Part shown: piece by piece, positions 43,406-54,482 of the stretch
How positions within the stretch are numbered: position 1 is the stretch's first letter
Layout of the letters: the number at the start of each line of letters is the position of its first letter
Assembly: GCA_023512835.1 (NCBI GenBank)
Contig: CM042085.1
Location: 37,650,324 to 37,714,323 of the forward strand
Source of the DNA: Taxillus chinensis
Taxonomy: Eukaryota; Streptophyta; Magnoliopsida; Santalales; Loranthaceae
Reading direction: 5' to 3'
Length of the DNA: 64,000 nucleotides
The notes under the pieces: generated by a model
Database searches by the model: none
What the model was told of the DNA's origin: nothing
The model's input: only the letters and a program-made list of their open reading frames with translations
Translations under genes and position numbers: made by a program

Positions 43406-46400
43406 ATATGGTATCGAGCATGGTCTAGTTGGCCTAGGGTAGTGGGCGGACTTGGTTATCTTGGGTCCTTTGGAGGAGCCTGGAGGGACGTGCGATCAAC
43501 ATGGTCCTCTTGGAGCCTCCAAGGTGTACTTGGGGTAGTCCGGTCTTGTGGTAGGATTTGCATGCATTGGCATTAGGGCACTAGTTGCATTGGTTGTTGT
43601 ATGTGAAGGTGTGGATACCGAAAAAAATAATAATAATAATAATAATAATTGTGATAAAAAGAAAAATATGAATAATGTGATAAGGCGTGAACCTGTGCAA
43701 CTCGATTTTATTTGAAGTACCTTGAGCATGACTACAAGGAAAGGTCCTTGTTTAGTTGAACGTGTGTGCTTGTGGAATGGATGCTTGGCAATGTGGTTTA
43801 ATGAGAACCGAAATGTGTGCGGTGTGTGTAATTGCATGGATAAAGGGTTTGAACATGATAAAGTTTCAATTGTGCGACTCTGAAATCTTGTGATGATTTG
43901 AGCATGGAAACATGGAAAAGAAATTGTGGAAGTGAAACGTGTGCTTGGAAACTTGAGGCTTGTGACCGTTAACCAAAAAAAAAAAAAAAAAAAAATAAAT
44001 AAATGTGATTTGTTTGGTGTTCTGTGAATGGTTGAGCATGTGATTTGCTTGGTACTGTGTGAAATAAACGTGGTTATGAGCAATGTGATGGAGTGTAAAT
44101 TTGTATAGTCTGTGAAATTTGTTTGGTACATTTGTAAATTTGTGTGGTAATAATGTGTGTTATAGCTTAAGCTGCTTAGTCGGTAGCAGTCTCGCGATTG
44201 TTGAGATCATTGAGTGATAACTTAGAGCGCTGCCTTTTCGTGGAGCCAATGTCTCTGAAAATTGTGACCGGTACGACTATTGAGGTAACAAAGAAGCCCC
44301 CCCCCAGCCGGGCAAGTGGGAGAGCTGCAGGATGTAAGTAATGAGGTTGGTATCTTAAGCCTGGTAATTCAAGAGTTGAGGGATGAGATTCGATAACCGA
44401 TTAAGAGCGAGGTACGTCGAGAGCTATCAACCCCACATCATCGGGGGGATCTTGGGTGAAGATTAATTGAGCATAGTTGTTCGATCGGCGAAAGGGGCTC
44501 AAGAGGTAGAGACCGGTTTCCCAAAGGGGTTGTTCTTGCGGTGGACAACCGGGACATTGGAAGAGAGTATGGCGGGAAGAAGTACTAGTGTCGCGTCTAT
44601 GGAAAAGTAGGACATCTCCGGACAGCTGTTTTGGTAAAGCAAGTCATGGTGCTAGAAGACCGGCTCAACGAGCTAGGGACAAAGCAAAATTCAAGTGAGG
44701 CTAGGAGGAGAGCATGGCGAACTTTCCTTAGTCAAGGGTACGATTTTGATTCTCGCGTGTTAAGATTGTGTTTGGTGGTGGTAGCATATTCCTTTAATGA
44801 TAAGTGATCGGTTAAGTCTCGTCGGATTAGGTGAGGTGGGTGAACCTTTGATTGTTGCGTTTCTAGCCACTGTTACTGGGTGGGCTCGTGAGCCACTTGT
44901 TTTATGTTAGGTGAGGCTTAGAAGGTCGTTTGAGTTACCATTTTGGATGGACGTAGTTGGGGACCTACTAGAGAATAAATGAGTAAAATAAATAAAAATA
45001 TATATAGGATACCAAAAGACTAATAAATTACTAATGGTTATAAACAGTTGTTGGAAAGAGTTGGTGGTTTTAATATGGTTAAAGTGTTAATCACATCTTT
45101 GTGTGGTAGTCAATTTTGGGCGCCCGTGTGTGAGGAAAGTAATAAATGTTCTTGTCTTACCCCTAATACTCGGCGTAGGTAGATTACCTCTGGCCTAGCT
45201 AGCCTAGGAAGTCGGAGGCATGAGTTAGTGGCTTGTGGGTAGTGTGTGACCCTGCGGTGGCAACCTTGAGTAATAGAAATGTGTTTTCATGTGAGTAGAG
45301 GTTTCGTAGATGTGCTACCTAAGAAGGATGTTCTTTTGGTAACCTTTCCAAGTGTCACGGTTGAGGGAAGAAATTGCCACTAGTATAACCCACTCCTTGA
45401 GTCATTGAGATTTAAATTGATTAGTTCTTATGGGTGTCCTTGTGGAGATGGCTGCAAATTGTTGGGTGGCCAAACATTGACCACGTGTCATGCTGGTGGT
45501 GTGTGAAAGACCTTGGGTAATGTTCATAGGATATGTGGTGAAATGGGTTTGTGTATGTATAAAAAGTGATGAGTTCGGAACTAGGTTACGAGTGAGTTTA
45601 TAGGATCGTGCCCAATGAACCCAATCAGGCTGGGCAAGCGAGTGAGATTGGGCAGGCCTTGTTTGGGTTTTCCTCAAAATTGGGAGACACCTTCCGAGGG
45701 GTTGAGGATGTACCTGGTGGTAGGACCATTCCGTTAATCCATGTCGTGTGGGTAATAGGCTTAAAAGAGGCAAGGAGGTGGGGACTAGTATGTCCTCTCT
45801 TACATGTGTTCTACGCGATCGTTTATTTCGTGTGTTGTGGTCGCCTTGTTTTGTTGTGTGTGTTACATATGTGTAAAGGGGTATAGCAAAGTTCTTATGT
45901 GTGGGTCTCGTGGCATTCGTATGCAGAGGAGTAGGAGGTGATGCTGCGCATGTTAGGTGTGGTGTGGGATGAAGAGGAGTGTTATGTGTAATGTTGATGC
46001 TATTCCTTGTCACGTGTGATGGCATGCTCGTTATAAGTGTGAAAGTATTGAAGAGTTGTGATTCATTGAATGGAGTCGATGTGAGTTTTGCTTGTAAGGG
46101 ATATTAGTCTACCCCTTTTGGGGGAGATTTGTGTCCGCGGCTACCATGGGGTCCTCATGCTACATAGTTCTTCTTGAAAGTCTTTCGTGTGCGTTTTGAT
46201 GCGGTAAGTGACATGGTCCACGCCATCAAAGTGTTGGTGTGTTTGGGAGCTACGTGAATGTCCCGAATAAGGAGTTTGCATGCCTCGTTTCTTGTGCCTA
46301 CCCGGAGGAATTGCGGTGACCATATTAAGGCTGCGGTTAGAGCTCGAGTATTTCTTGATCCATTTGAGTGTTTTGCTGGTATGTTGAGATAAAACGTAAT

Positions 46401-48004
46401 AGTTGATATAGTGGAGTTGGTGGGCCATGAGGTAGTATGTCTTGGAGGCAAGGGATTTTCTTGTGACGGCGTGGTGACACGAGAGGATTCCATTGTGGTC
46501 AGGTTGCAATAGGAGAGTTTTCGGTGTGGGGAGGACTATGATGTTCATAGCTACTTGGCGTCAAGGGATTCTATCGGTGGTCCGTCTCGCGACTTGGTAA
46601 GGCATTATCTCTTGGGGCGTACGGTAAGCCTCGGTGTGAAGGCTGTGTGGGACCTTGGCGGATCTCTGTTTGACCGTGATCAAGGAGGTCGATTCTCAAA
46701 GTCGGTGACTAGTGATAGCCCGATGTGGGTTTTGGTCTTACCATGGTTGTGTGTGTGGTGCTGCATTTCTGTTTTTAGTGCATCCTTGGACTCGTTGGGC
46801 GCCGGGTTGGCTGCGACCAAGTGGTTAAGGGCACACTCCATTCTCGTGTTTCGTGTCTAGGCTTGTACTCCGTTCTGCGTCACCATTGGCGTTGGTGGGG
46901 TTTCAATGTTCCTTGCTTGAGTGAGGTGGTTTTCGCAGTGATGATGGTGCGGCTGAGATGAGCTCCCTGTGTGGGAATGTGATTGTGGTTTGCATAACGC
47001 TATCCTATTTGTTCGTGTTTCATTGTGACCTCATTGTGCTTGTTGTTAGGGTGAGGTCTACCTATGGGCTGCGGCTGCGTTGATTTTACGTTGTGGAGTG
47101 TTGGTCCCATCGTGCCGCGAGTTGGCATCTCCGACATTTGTGGTAATGACTACATTATGTGTTGCTTTGATCTTTTCGCGTTGTTTACTACTTGGTTTCT
47201 CTTTTCGGGGACGAAAAGTCCAAAGGTGGGAAGGTTGTGAGGAAACTCCCGCGGATGAGTTTGTATGGTGTTAGCGAGTGGGCGGTGGAACGTTAAACGT
47301 GTAGTAGTGTTTTATTTGTGCTTTGTTCTTTGTAGTGGTGTTTATGATGTGATTTGTTAAACGTACGTGTTGGGGATGGGCGTATATGTCGTACACCATC
47401 GTGGCGTGAATACTTGTGACATGTGTTAGGTGAGGAGAACAAGGGTTGTTGGTGAGATTAGAATATGTGTTTCCTTATCATGCGTGTTGTATTGGGTCCG
47501 TGGGTACGTGCCTTCATGTGTGTTATTGTGTGATATCTTCATTCGCGGGTATGTGAATGGTTGTGGACGATGTGCATCAGCATGTGCATTATGGAAAGTG
47601 TATTGTCTTTTCGTGGACGACACGTCCTATGGAGGAAAGATGGAAACGTGAATCCATGATGCGTGAGCAACGCCCGAGTTGTTCGAGGACGAACAATCTT
47701 AAGGGTGGAGGGGTGGCTGTTGGCTGGTGTATTTGTATTTCCTTTCGACTTTTGACTTTAATTTATATTGAATGTGTTAGTGAAATGTGCTTGTGATGGA
47801 TATTTGTGACATGTGGATGTGTTTCCATAGATTGTGATGCATGTGGTTATGGGTGGTGGCACTATGTTATGTGCTATTGTGTACAATGTGCGGTGTATGA
47901 CCCATTTGGGTGTTGTAGCTCGCCGTGTGGCAAATGGGTAGCTTGTGTTTGTTTTCCTCGTATGTCATTTCTTTTCGAGACGAAAAGTCTTAAGGGGGAG
48001 AGGA
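43406..48004 (+). pseudogene. Element E internal region with gag and 3' remnants
   Basis: The primer site at about 43409 reads TGGTATCGAGC (one base lost). Around 44330-44430 gag-like words remain. Around 44590-44635 a zinc-knuckle remnant reads CRVYGKVGHLRTA. No RT or integrase word was recognised. At 47640-47730 the sequence matches D at 39270-39356 (end of pol). Inverted repeats with AGGA-type loops are at 47211-47228, 47679-47696 and 47971-47987, and AAGGGGGAGAGGA ends at 48004. Several long antisense frames appear coincidental. Confidence 0.7.
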
Positions 48005-49984
48005 TGTAATGACCCGTGTGTTACCCGTGTGTAAGGAGTTAACCACAAACACCTTGGATGTTGGTACACAAGTTTAAGGTAAGAGATGAGCCCAAGAGGG
48101 GACTTTTGAGAGGTGCATGTGCCAAGCGATAGCGTACATTTATGCCCTAGGAAGATGCTATGCGTTTACGGGGCGGTTTTAAGCTTTTTGGCTGATCTTG
48201 GAGCTCACTTTGACCTAGTAGATGGCCTCAAACAATTGGCGTGCAAGAACAAAAGTTTCTTAGAATGAGGTCCTCATCTACCACGAAATTTCAGAGCATT
48301 TGGAGCTGAACGTGAATTCACCCATTTCACGTGCAAGCATATTTTTGCTCCTCGGGCCTCTACAAGATGCAAGGAGACTTGTGGTGAAGTTTGAGTGCAT
48401 TTGGAGCTGCACGCCAATTGGGGAATTGGCGTGCAAATTGGCGTGCGGTGTATTTTTGCATGGTTCCCTTGGTTTTGTCATTCTAATGATCTTTCTCCAA
48501 AGGACCATGTTGCAATTCTGGTATTTTGGCCTTATGGGTGGGAAAGGTGCTAACTTGTGTGATCAAAACTACGTCGTTTTGATCCTGGGTTTACTTAATC
48601 AAAACTACGTCGTTTTGATGTGGATGGTGTCATATAAGGAGGGCTTGAGTTTGAGTTTAGGGTTCTTGTGTTCCTTTGCTTGCACTCGCGCGAGAGAGAG
48701 AGCTAGAGAGAGAGAGGGAAGGGGAGTTGCTGGTTGCTGCCGAGCATCTTGCGTGGGGAGGACGGCGTTTGGTGCGGGAGCAAGGAAGAGCCGTTTAAGG
48801 TAGGGGTTCTTCTTCCTAATCCCTCCTCTGTCCTAGGGTCCTAGGGCGGTCTAGATGTTCGTTTATATATACATATGTAATCCATATAGGTGTGATCTCC
48901 TTATGGATGTTGGCCTTCAGTGGCATTTTAGTGTGGTTCGTGGTCTATATGTATATGTTTGATGAAAAGCCTGTGTGAATATAGTTGTGTGTATATGCCC
49001 ATTACGTGTTTGGTATTATGCCTGTGTGGTGAACTTGTGATTTAGGGTATGTATGTATCTGGGTGTTTGCTCTGTGGCCTTGAATGGGTGGGATTGTGCA
49101 CTTGTGAACGGGTGCACACCAAGTGTTTGGTTTTATACCTGAGAGGCTATGCATATTATGTGTTTGAAATAATGTCCGTGTGACTTGGGTTTGTGAGCCT
49201 TGTGAATATATGCATGCTAAGTGTTCGACGTTATTCTGTGTGACTAAGCATATTAAGTGTTTGATGTTATGCCGTATGGTCTTATGTCTGTGTGGTTGCT
49301 TGTACACCCGGTGGCGTGGAAGCCCGGGACCGTTTTGTGTTAGCCCGTGAGGCTGTGGAAACTTGGCTTTAAAGAGGCGGTTAAATCACTTGGCCTGAAG
49401 AGGCGGTTAAATCACTTGGCCTAAGAGGCGGTTAAATCACTTGGCCCGAAGAGGCGGTTAAATAACTTGGCCTGAAGAGGCGGTTAAATCACTTGTTGTT
49501 AAAGTGTTAGCCCGTGTGGCGGTGGCGGTGTAATTGTTGATGTGGTTGTTGTTATGTCGTTGAAATTATTGTAACACGACACCGCACTTGTACACATGGC
49601 ATGTAGATGCTAGGAGCATGGGATGGGTTGGGGAGACATGATCCCTACGGAGCGTGGATGCTCACCCCCTCCTACTATGGTGTGTTTTCTTGCGGGAACC
49701 TACGGGCGTTAGGTGGGAACACCAAGGTGGAAGAGTTCCATTTTGTGGCTTTGTTTTGTGTTATTTGCATTATGTAATTTTTGTTGAGGCATTGTAACCC
49801 CGGTGGGGAGATATTGTAATGAAGTTTGAAACATAATAAAGGCATGTGGTCTCAATTAAATAATTATATGATTTTGGTTTCGAAAAGAAATGTGAAGTGT
49901 ATGTTGTATCCTACCCCTTTGTCCAAACCCGGATAAAGGGAGGGTCACGTTCCGGTCTCCTCGGGTGGAAATCCGGGGCGGACA
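48005..49984 (+). repeat. Element E 3' LTR (1980 bp)
   Basis: Matches 41418-43405; starts TGTAATGACC. At the place where the 5' copy has a G run, this copy reads CCCGTGTGGCGGTGGCGGTG (49511-49530). Ends GGGGCGGACA, followed by TSD AGGAT. Confidence 0.9.
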
Positions 49985-50170
49985 AGGATTTTGTTGTAAT
50001 AAAGACTGGTTTGGATTGTGGATTGCTTTTATGAACTTTACTTTCTTGAATGTGTTGTGGATGTTTAAAATGTTATATTCGGGGTTTGCACCCTAACCCC
50101 TTTGCCCTCCGTGTGGGTACAAGGGGAGTCACGTACTGGTTTCCTCGGGTTGGAAATCCGGGGCGTGACA
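49985..50170 (+). repeat. Element D 3' LTR, last part
   Basis: TSD AGGAT (49985-49989) then TTTGTTGTAATAAAGACTGG... to GGGGCGTGACA, equal to 34018-34192. Followed by CGTCT (50171-50175), the right TSD of D. Confidence 0.92.
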
Positions 50171-50175
50171 CGTCT

Positions 50176-51461
50176 ATCCAATTTGAATCTTGAAGAGCTT
50201 CTTCCACCACTTTTGGCTCTATCTGCGACAAAAAGCAAGAGTAGAGGCATATGTTGGAGGTGGCTGCTCTTGTTCTAACACCAACAGTAAGATCACCAAT
50301 CACTTGTTCTTGAGGGTGGCTTTGAGTCCACCTATAGTTTTGCGCAAGTGGTGGTGAATACTCAATGATTTGAAGCTCTGTCAGATTAGGTGGTCCTTGG
50401 TCGTCAACTAATTGAGCTTCTTCCGAACTAGCGTTATTCAAATTCACAAGTTCTGGAGTATTTTGAGGTTCTCTATTACTGTTTATTTCCATATCAACTG
50501 GTCCGGATGGACTGGAAGGTACTCCGGTATTTTGAATATCCGAAGGAATATATCCGGAGTTATGTGGAAGTCCCGAGTCCGATTCATCCGTAGCATCATC
50601 TGCATCATTTCTTCGTTCTTCATTGGTGCCACATGGTTGGTCAGTAGAAGTGACAGGAACATTCATAAACTTTGAGTAGTCAATGTTGTCGTCTTGATCC
50701 TGCACATTAGAACTTGAAGAACCAACTTTCGACCAATCCGTGTTAGCTTCATCAAAAGTCACATGGATAGATTCTTCAACTTTGAAAAGTTTTCTATTGA
50801 AAATTCGATAAGCCTTGCTATGTAATGAGTATCCAACAAATATCCCATCATCAGATTTAGGTTCAAATTTATTCCAGGATTCTTTTCCATTGTTCAGTAC
50901 GTAGCAAGTACACCCAAAAGTTTTGAAGTGTGAAATAGAAGGCTTTCTGCCCTTCCACATCTCATAAGGTGTTTTCATGGTAAGTTTATTTATAAGAGTT
51001 CTGTTCTGAACATAGCAGGCAGTAGACACCGCTTCAGTCCATAAACTGAGAGGAAGCTTTGCCCCTGCTAACATTGATCTGCCAGCCTCGACTAAAGTGC
51101 GATTCTTGCGCTCAGCTACCCCATTTTGTTGTGGAGTTCTGGGCGCAGAGAAGTCGTGTTGAATGCCCTGTTCAGAACAATACGACCTCATATCTGAGAA
51201 ATCAAATTCTGTACCATGATCACTCCTGATGCATTTAATGCTTATGAATTGCTGTTTTGCTTATGAACAATACTACCCCATTTTGTTGTGGAGTCCTTGT
51301 GAATTGCTTATCCAGTTGAAGAGATCGACAAGGTGTTCAAAGGTTTGATCCTTGTATTTCAGAAACAACACCCATGTGTATCTGGTGAAGTCATCGATGA
51401 CTACTAAGGTGTATCTCGCACCAGCAAGTGAAGAAACAGAAATGGGACCACATAAATCCAT
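50176..51461 (-). pseudogene. Element B integrase
   Basis: Minus strand. Frame 51461-51273 holds MDLCGPISV and [11 protein letters not shown] (first core Asp). A damaged stretch at 51190-51275 has lost the frame and contains a duplicated CCCCATTTTGTTGTGGAGT. Frame 51191 onward holds TPQQNGVAERKNR (core Glu), FGCTCYVLNNGK and the acidic linker to the RT. The last codons before 50176 (SNWIDV) continue at 32257 in the RT part, so D's insertion split the polyprotein exactly there. Confidence 0.85.
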
Positions 51462-51524
51462 GTGAAGAAGTTGTAAAGGAGCAGTTATTGAATTAACTGT
51501 TTTGCTCTTAAAACTATGTTTGGT

Positions 51525-52060
51525 CTATTTGCCAAGTTGGCATTCTCGACAGAGAGTGTCTCTGGAGTATTTTTGTTTAGGAAAACCAGTGACCAAATCA
51601 AGCGACACTAATTTAGACAAGGTCTTAAAATTTAAATGTGTGCAACTCTTGTGCCATAGCCAACTATCTTCATGTGATGTTGTAGTGAGGAAGCATACAG
51701 GGTCAGAAGAATTGTTTCTCAAGACCACAGAATATATGTCCCCATCTCTTGATCCGGATAACTTAATATCTTCGGATAGGTTATCTCTAACTGTGCAGGT
51801 GTTTGACAAAAAGGAAACTGTGAATCCTTTGTCACATAAATTACTGACACTCAGCAGATTATGCTTCAAACCTTCAACTAATGCAACCTTAGTAATTGAT
51901 ACACAGCCGTTGGTTAAAGTGTCATATCCCACAATCTTACCTTTACTGTTGTCATCATATGTTACGGATGGGCCTCGTTTGTCAGTAAGATCCACGAGCA
52001 GAGACTTATCACCCGTCATATGTCCGGAGCATCCGCTATCCAGTATTCACTTGCTTTGAT
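51525..52060 (-). pseudogene. Element B protease and integrase zinc finger
   Basis: Minus strand. The active site D-S-G is present at about 52030-52040, just before the open frame 52019-51525, with a TGA where Trp is usual. GLKHNLLSVSNLCDKG and the integrase finger (WHKSCTHLNF...CRECQLGK) follow. The second His finger phrase is altered. Confidence 0.8.
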
Positions 52061-52405
52061 TGATCTTTGACTTCAAGTGAGATGACAGTGAATTCCATAG
52101 ATGCTCCTACAAGACAACAGATTACATTTTTGGTGCCCAAACTTGTTTTGGGCGGTTAGGAGAAGCAACAACAGTGTCAACTATTCCGGATTTTATGTTT
52201 CTATGAACTTTAACTTTCCAAGTTGACTTAGCTTTTTCCGTCTTAGTTGCTTCTTCAACTTGGGTTTTCTTAGGTGAAATACTCCAAGGAGTTTTAGATT
52301 TAGCTTTCCTAGAAGAACCCTTTTTGACAACCAGATTTTTATTGATTGAATAATGATTACATAACCAGTCATCAGATAGACTCCAACACTCATAGTGATA
52401 ATGAC
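52061..52405 (-). other. Element B gag-protease linker, decayed
   Basis: Lys-rich short frames on the minus strand (52393-52193) with stops; no domain. Confidence 0.5.
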
Positions 52406-53716
52406 CTATTTCGCGAATATCGAACAGACACTATGATGAGGAGTTACAACAGGGGATACAGGTTTCTTAGGTTTTGCAGGTTTTCTACTCTGTTCCCTAT
52501 GGCCTAATCCTTTGCGAACGGGTGACGCGCTCTTGGCCCTGGATGCGTCAGCCTTAGCCTTTCCTTTGTTTATGGGTGCTGCAGTTTCGGATTTAACTGC
52601 AGCAACCTTCCCGTCATCATTTGGTACGGGTGCTACTACTTCGGGATTAGCAGTAACAGCCTCTATTCCACAATCATAAATTATGGTGCCACCTGAAACA
52701 AAACCATCCAACGATTTAGATGTACTAACAGGATATAGGTTGGTTAGTTTTGGAGTGTAGTCCGGAGGGCACTCAGTAGCTGGAGCAGTGGAAGTGGATT
52801 CGGATCCTAGGCCAGGTTTGACTCGGATATTGTCAGGATCAGTTCTAAATGTAGAAGCTATTTCTCCGGATTTTAGCCATTTACGATTTATTTCCTTTTC
52901 CTTCTCAAGTTCAATCTCGAGTCTTTTAAGATTTACATTCATGCCTGTGAGGTTGGTATTTAGCAGGTGATTCTCATCTCTTAGGTCGTGATACCAAACC
53001 TCCCTGCTTCGGTAGTCAGCTATGTCCTTTTCAAGTTTAGAAACAGTAAGTTCTAGGCGCTTAGTCTGACCACTCATATTTTGATACATTTGAGTAATTA
53101 TTAATCTCTCATTCTTTTCATCATCACGTTCCTTAGTAAGAGATTCTAGTTTACTCAAGAGCTCAGAGATAGAAGGTACCTCAGCGTTTGCCATGAGGCA
53201 GACGTTTGCCTTTTCCGTTGGTTCATCGTCTGAAGATTCCTCTTCTTCTTCCGAGCCACTGCTGTATTTTGAGACGAACGCCTTCCTCTTCATTTTGCTG
53301 TTGTCTGAGGTGGAGCGTCGGGGTTTAACCTTGTCATCCTTGTCGGCCATCTTGGGTTTGGATCTACAGTCCTTGGCCCAATGACCAAGTTTCCCGCAAT
53401 TGTAGCAGTCTTGGGATGTCGACTCCGACCGCTCCTTCCTTCTTAAGGATGTGGAAGAACCTCTTCTGAATCCTTTTCTGCTTTTCCACAGAAATCGTGT
53501 GAAGGATTTCACCAGGAGTGCTATTTCTTCTTCCATGTACGAGTTAGAGTTTTCTGACTCTTCCGTATCATCCTCCGTCAGCATGCTTGGTCCAGCCGTA
53601 GCCTTAAGAGCTACCCCCTTTTCTTTCCGAGCTATCTTCTCATCTCGGTCAGTGTATTTGAATTTGACCTCATGAGTCCGTAGCTCTCCATATAGCTCTT
53701 CAAGGGGAGCATATTG
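52406..53716 (-). pseudogene. Element B gag, C-terminal part with zinc knuckle
   Basis: Same frame as the N-terminal part after a TGA at 53717. Contains one CCHC knuckle (CYNCGKLGHWAKDC, about 53415-53370), acidic clusters (SSGSEEEEESSDDE), a coiled-coil-like stretch (53160-52870) and a basic tail. Layout is like element A gag (3996-5465), with low sequence identity by eye. Confidence 0.82.
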
Positions 53717-54421
53717 TCAGTTGTCTTTGGATTGCATCTGGAGCTGCTTGGAGTAATAGCAATCCGACAATGAACGAAAGAACTTGTCATTTATTTGGAA
53801 CTGAGTGTAGTGCTCGTTGATAGTTTTCAATTCTAGGATGAGCTTGCCGAATTGCCGATAGATGCTCTCCAGGGATTTGCCAGGTTTGTGGTTGAAGCTC
53901 TCAAAGTTCTGTCTGAGAGTGCAAATGACGTTCTGCATCTGGGACTGACTTCCTTCATATAGAATAGTCAATTTGTCCCACACAGCTTTTGTTGTCGTGC
54001 ATCCCTGGACGTCCGTGAAGGCCTCTAAATCCAAGGACGATGTCACGTAAGCTAGAGCTTTTTCACTTGCGTATTGCCAGGCTCTTTCATCGTGAGTGAG
54101 TTCAGCATCAGTCTTTGGCCTCCTAACCCCATTTTCTCCGATGGTCATCGGAATGGGAAGCTCCTGATGAAGACAAGGCCACATTAGATGATCATGACAG
54201 GTCATGAACATCTTCATGCGAGCTTTCCACTGGGAGAAAAGCTCTGGTGTGAACTTTGGCGGTTTGCTTAAAGTGTAGCCTGAACTCCGTGGTTGAGGAG
54301 CAGCGGCAGCAGCAGGTTGAGGTGGATCAACATTTTCACTGTTGCTTCGGTTGGGAAGGGGCTCTTGAGCTCCCCCGGAGTTAAGGCGGGTATTGAATAG
54401 CATGCTGCTTTCTTCGGCCAT
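53717..54421 (-). pseudogene. Element B gag, N-terminal (capsid) part
   Basis: ATG at 54421 (MAEESSM), 235 codons. Contains LFSQWKARMKMF, AYVTSSLDLEAF, VWDKLTILYEG and SIYRQFGKLI, the UBN2-type copia capsid. Ends at TGA 53717, after which the same frame goes on. The frame also extends upstream through the primer site without an ATG. Confidence 0.85.
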
Positions 54422-54468
54422 TGTTAAGTTGAGAGGGAGTGAGGGATCTCTACGAGCAGGTAGAACTT

Positions 54469-54480
54469 GCTCTGATACCA
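54469..54480 (-). other. Primer-binding site, element B (tRNA-Met)
   Basis: Minus strand TGGTATCAGAGC, two bases from the 5' LTR end. Confidence 0.88.
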
Positions 54481-54482
54481 CT

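Larger units (their letters stand above)
41418..49984 (+). mobile_element. Element E: decayed gypsy element of the D family, non-autonomous
   Basis: LTRs 41418-43405 and 48005-49984 enclose 4.6 kb without any long reading frame. Ends and primer site are those of the D family; a 3' stretch (47640-48004) matches the end of D pol and its polypurine tract. TSD AGGAT in the 3' LTR of element D. The copy must be younger than D by position, although its inside looks much older, so it was either mobilised as a defective element or its sequence is poorly resolved. Confidence 0.88.
32263..50170 (+). mobile_element. Element D: Tekay/Del-type chromovirus (Ty3/gypsy)
   Basis: About 9.3 kb of its own sequence: 5' LTR 32263-34192, tRNA-Met primer site 34196-34207, gag-pol 34613-39333, polypurine tract 39664-39674, 3' LTR 39678-41417 plus 49990-50170. 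Element E (41418-49984) splits the 3' LTR. Perfect TSD CGTCT in element B, exactly between B's integrase and RT. The LTRs differ at few places, so it is young, yet the polyprotein has a stop, a frameshift and a damaged protease site. Confidence 0.92.

Noticed and set aside
43496..44131. 211-codon antisense frame in element E
   Set aside because: Low-complexity Thr/Ser/Phe composition, includes a homopolymer, no domain; the region is a decayed retroelement.
45402..46025. 207-codon antisense frame in element E
   Set aside because: Thr/His-rich composition reflects GT-rich DNA; no similarity recognised.
50073..50175. C-terminal extension of element B integrase frame
   Set aside because: Reads into the element D LTR; true continuation is at 32257.
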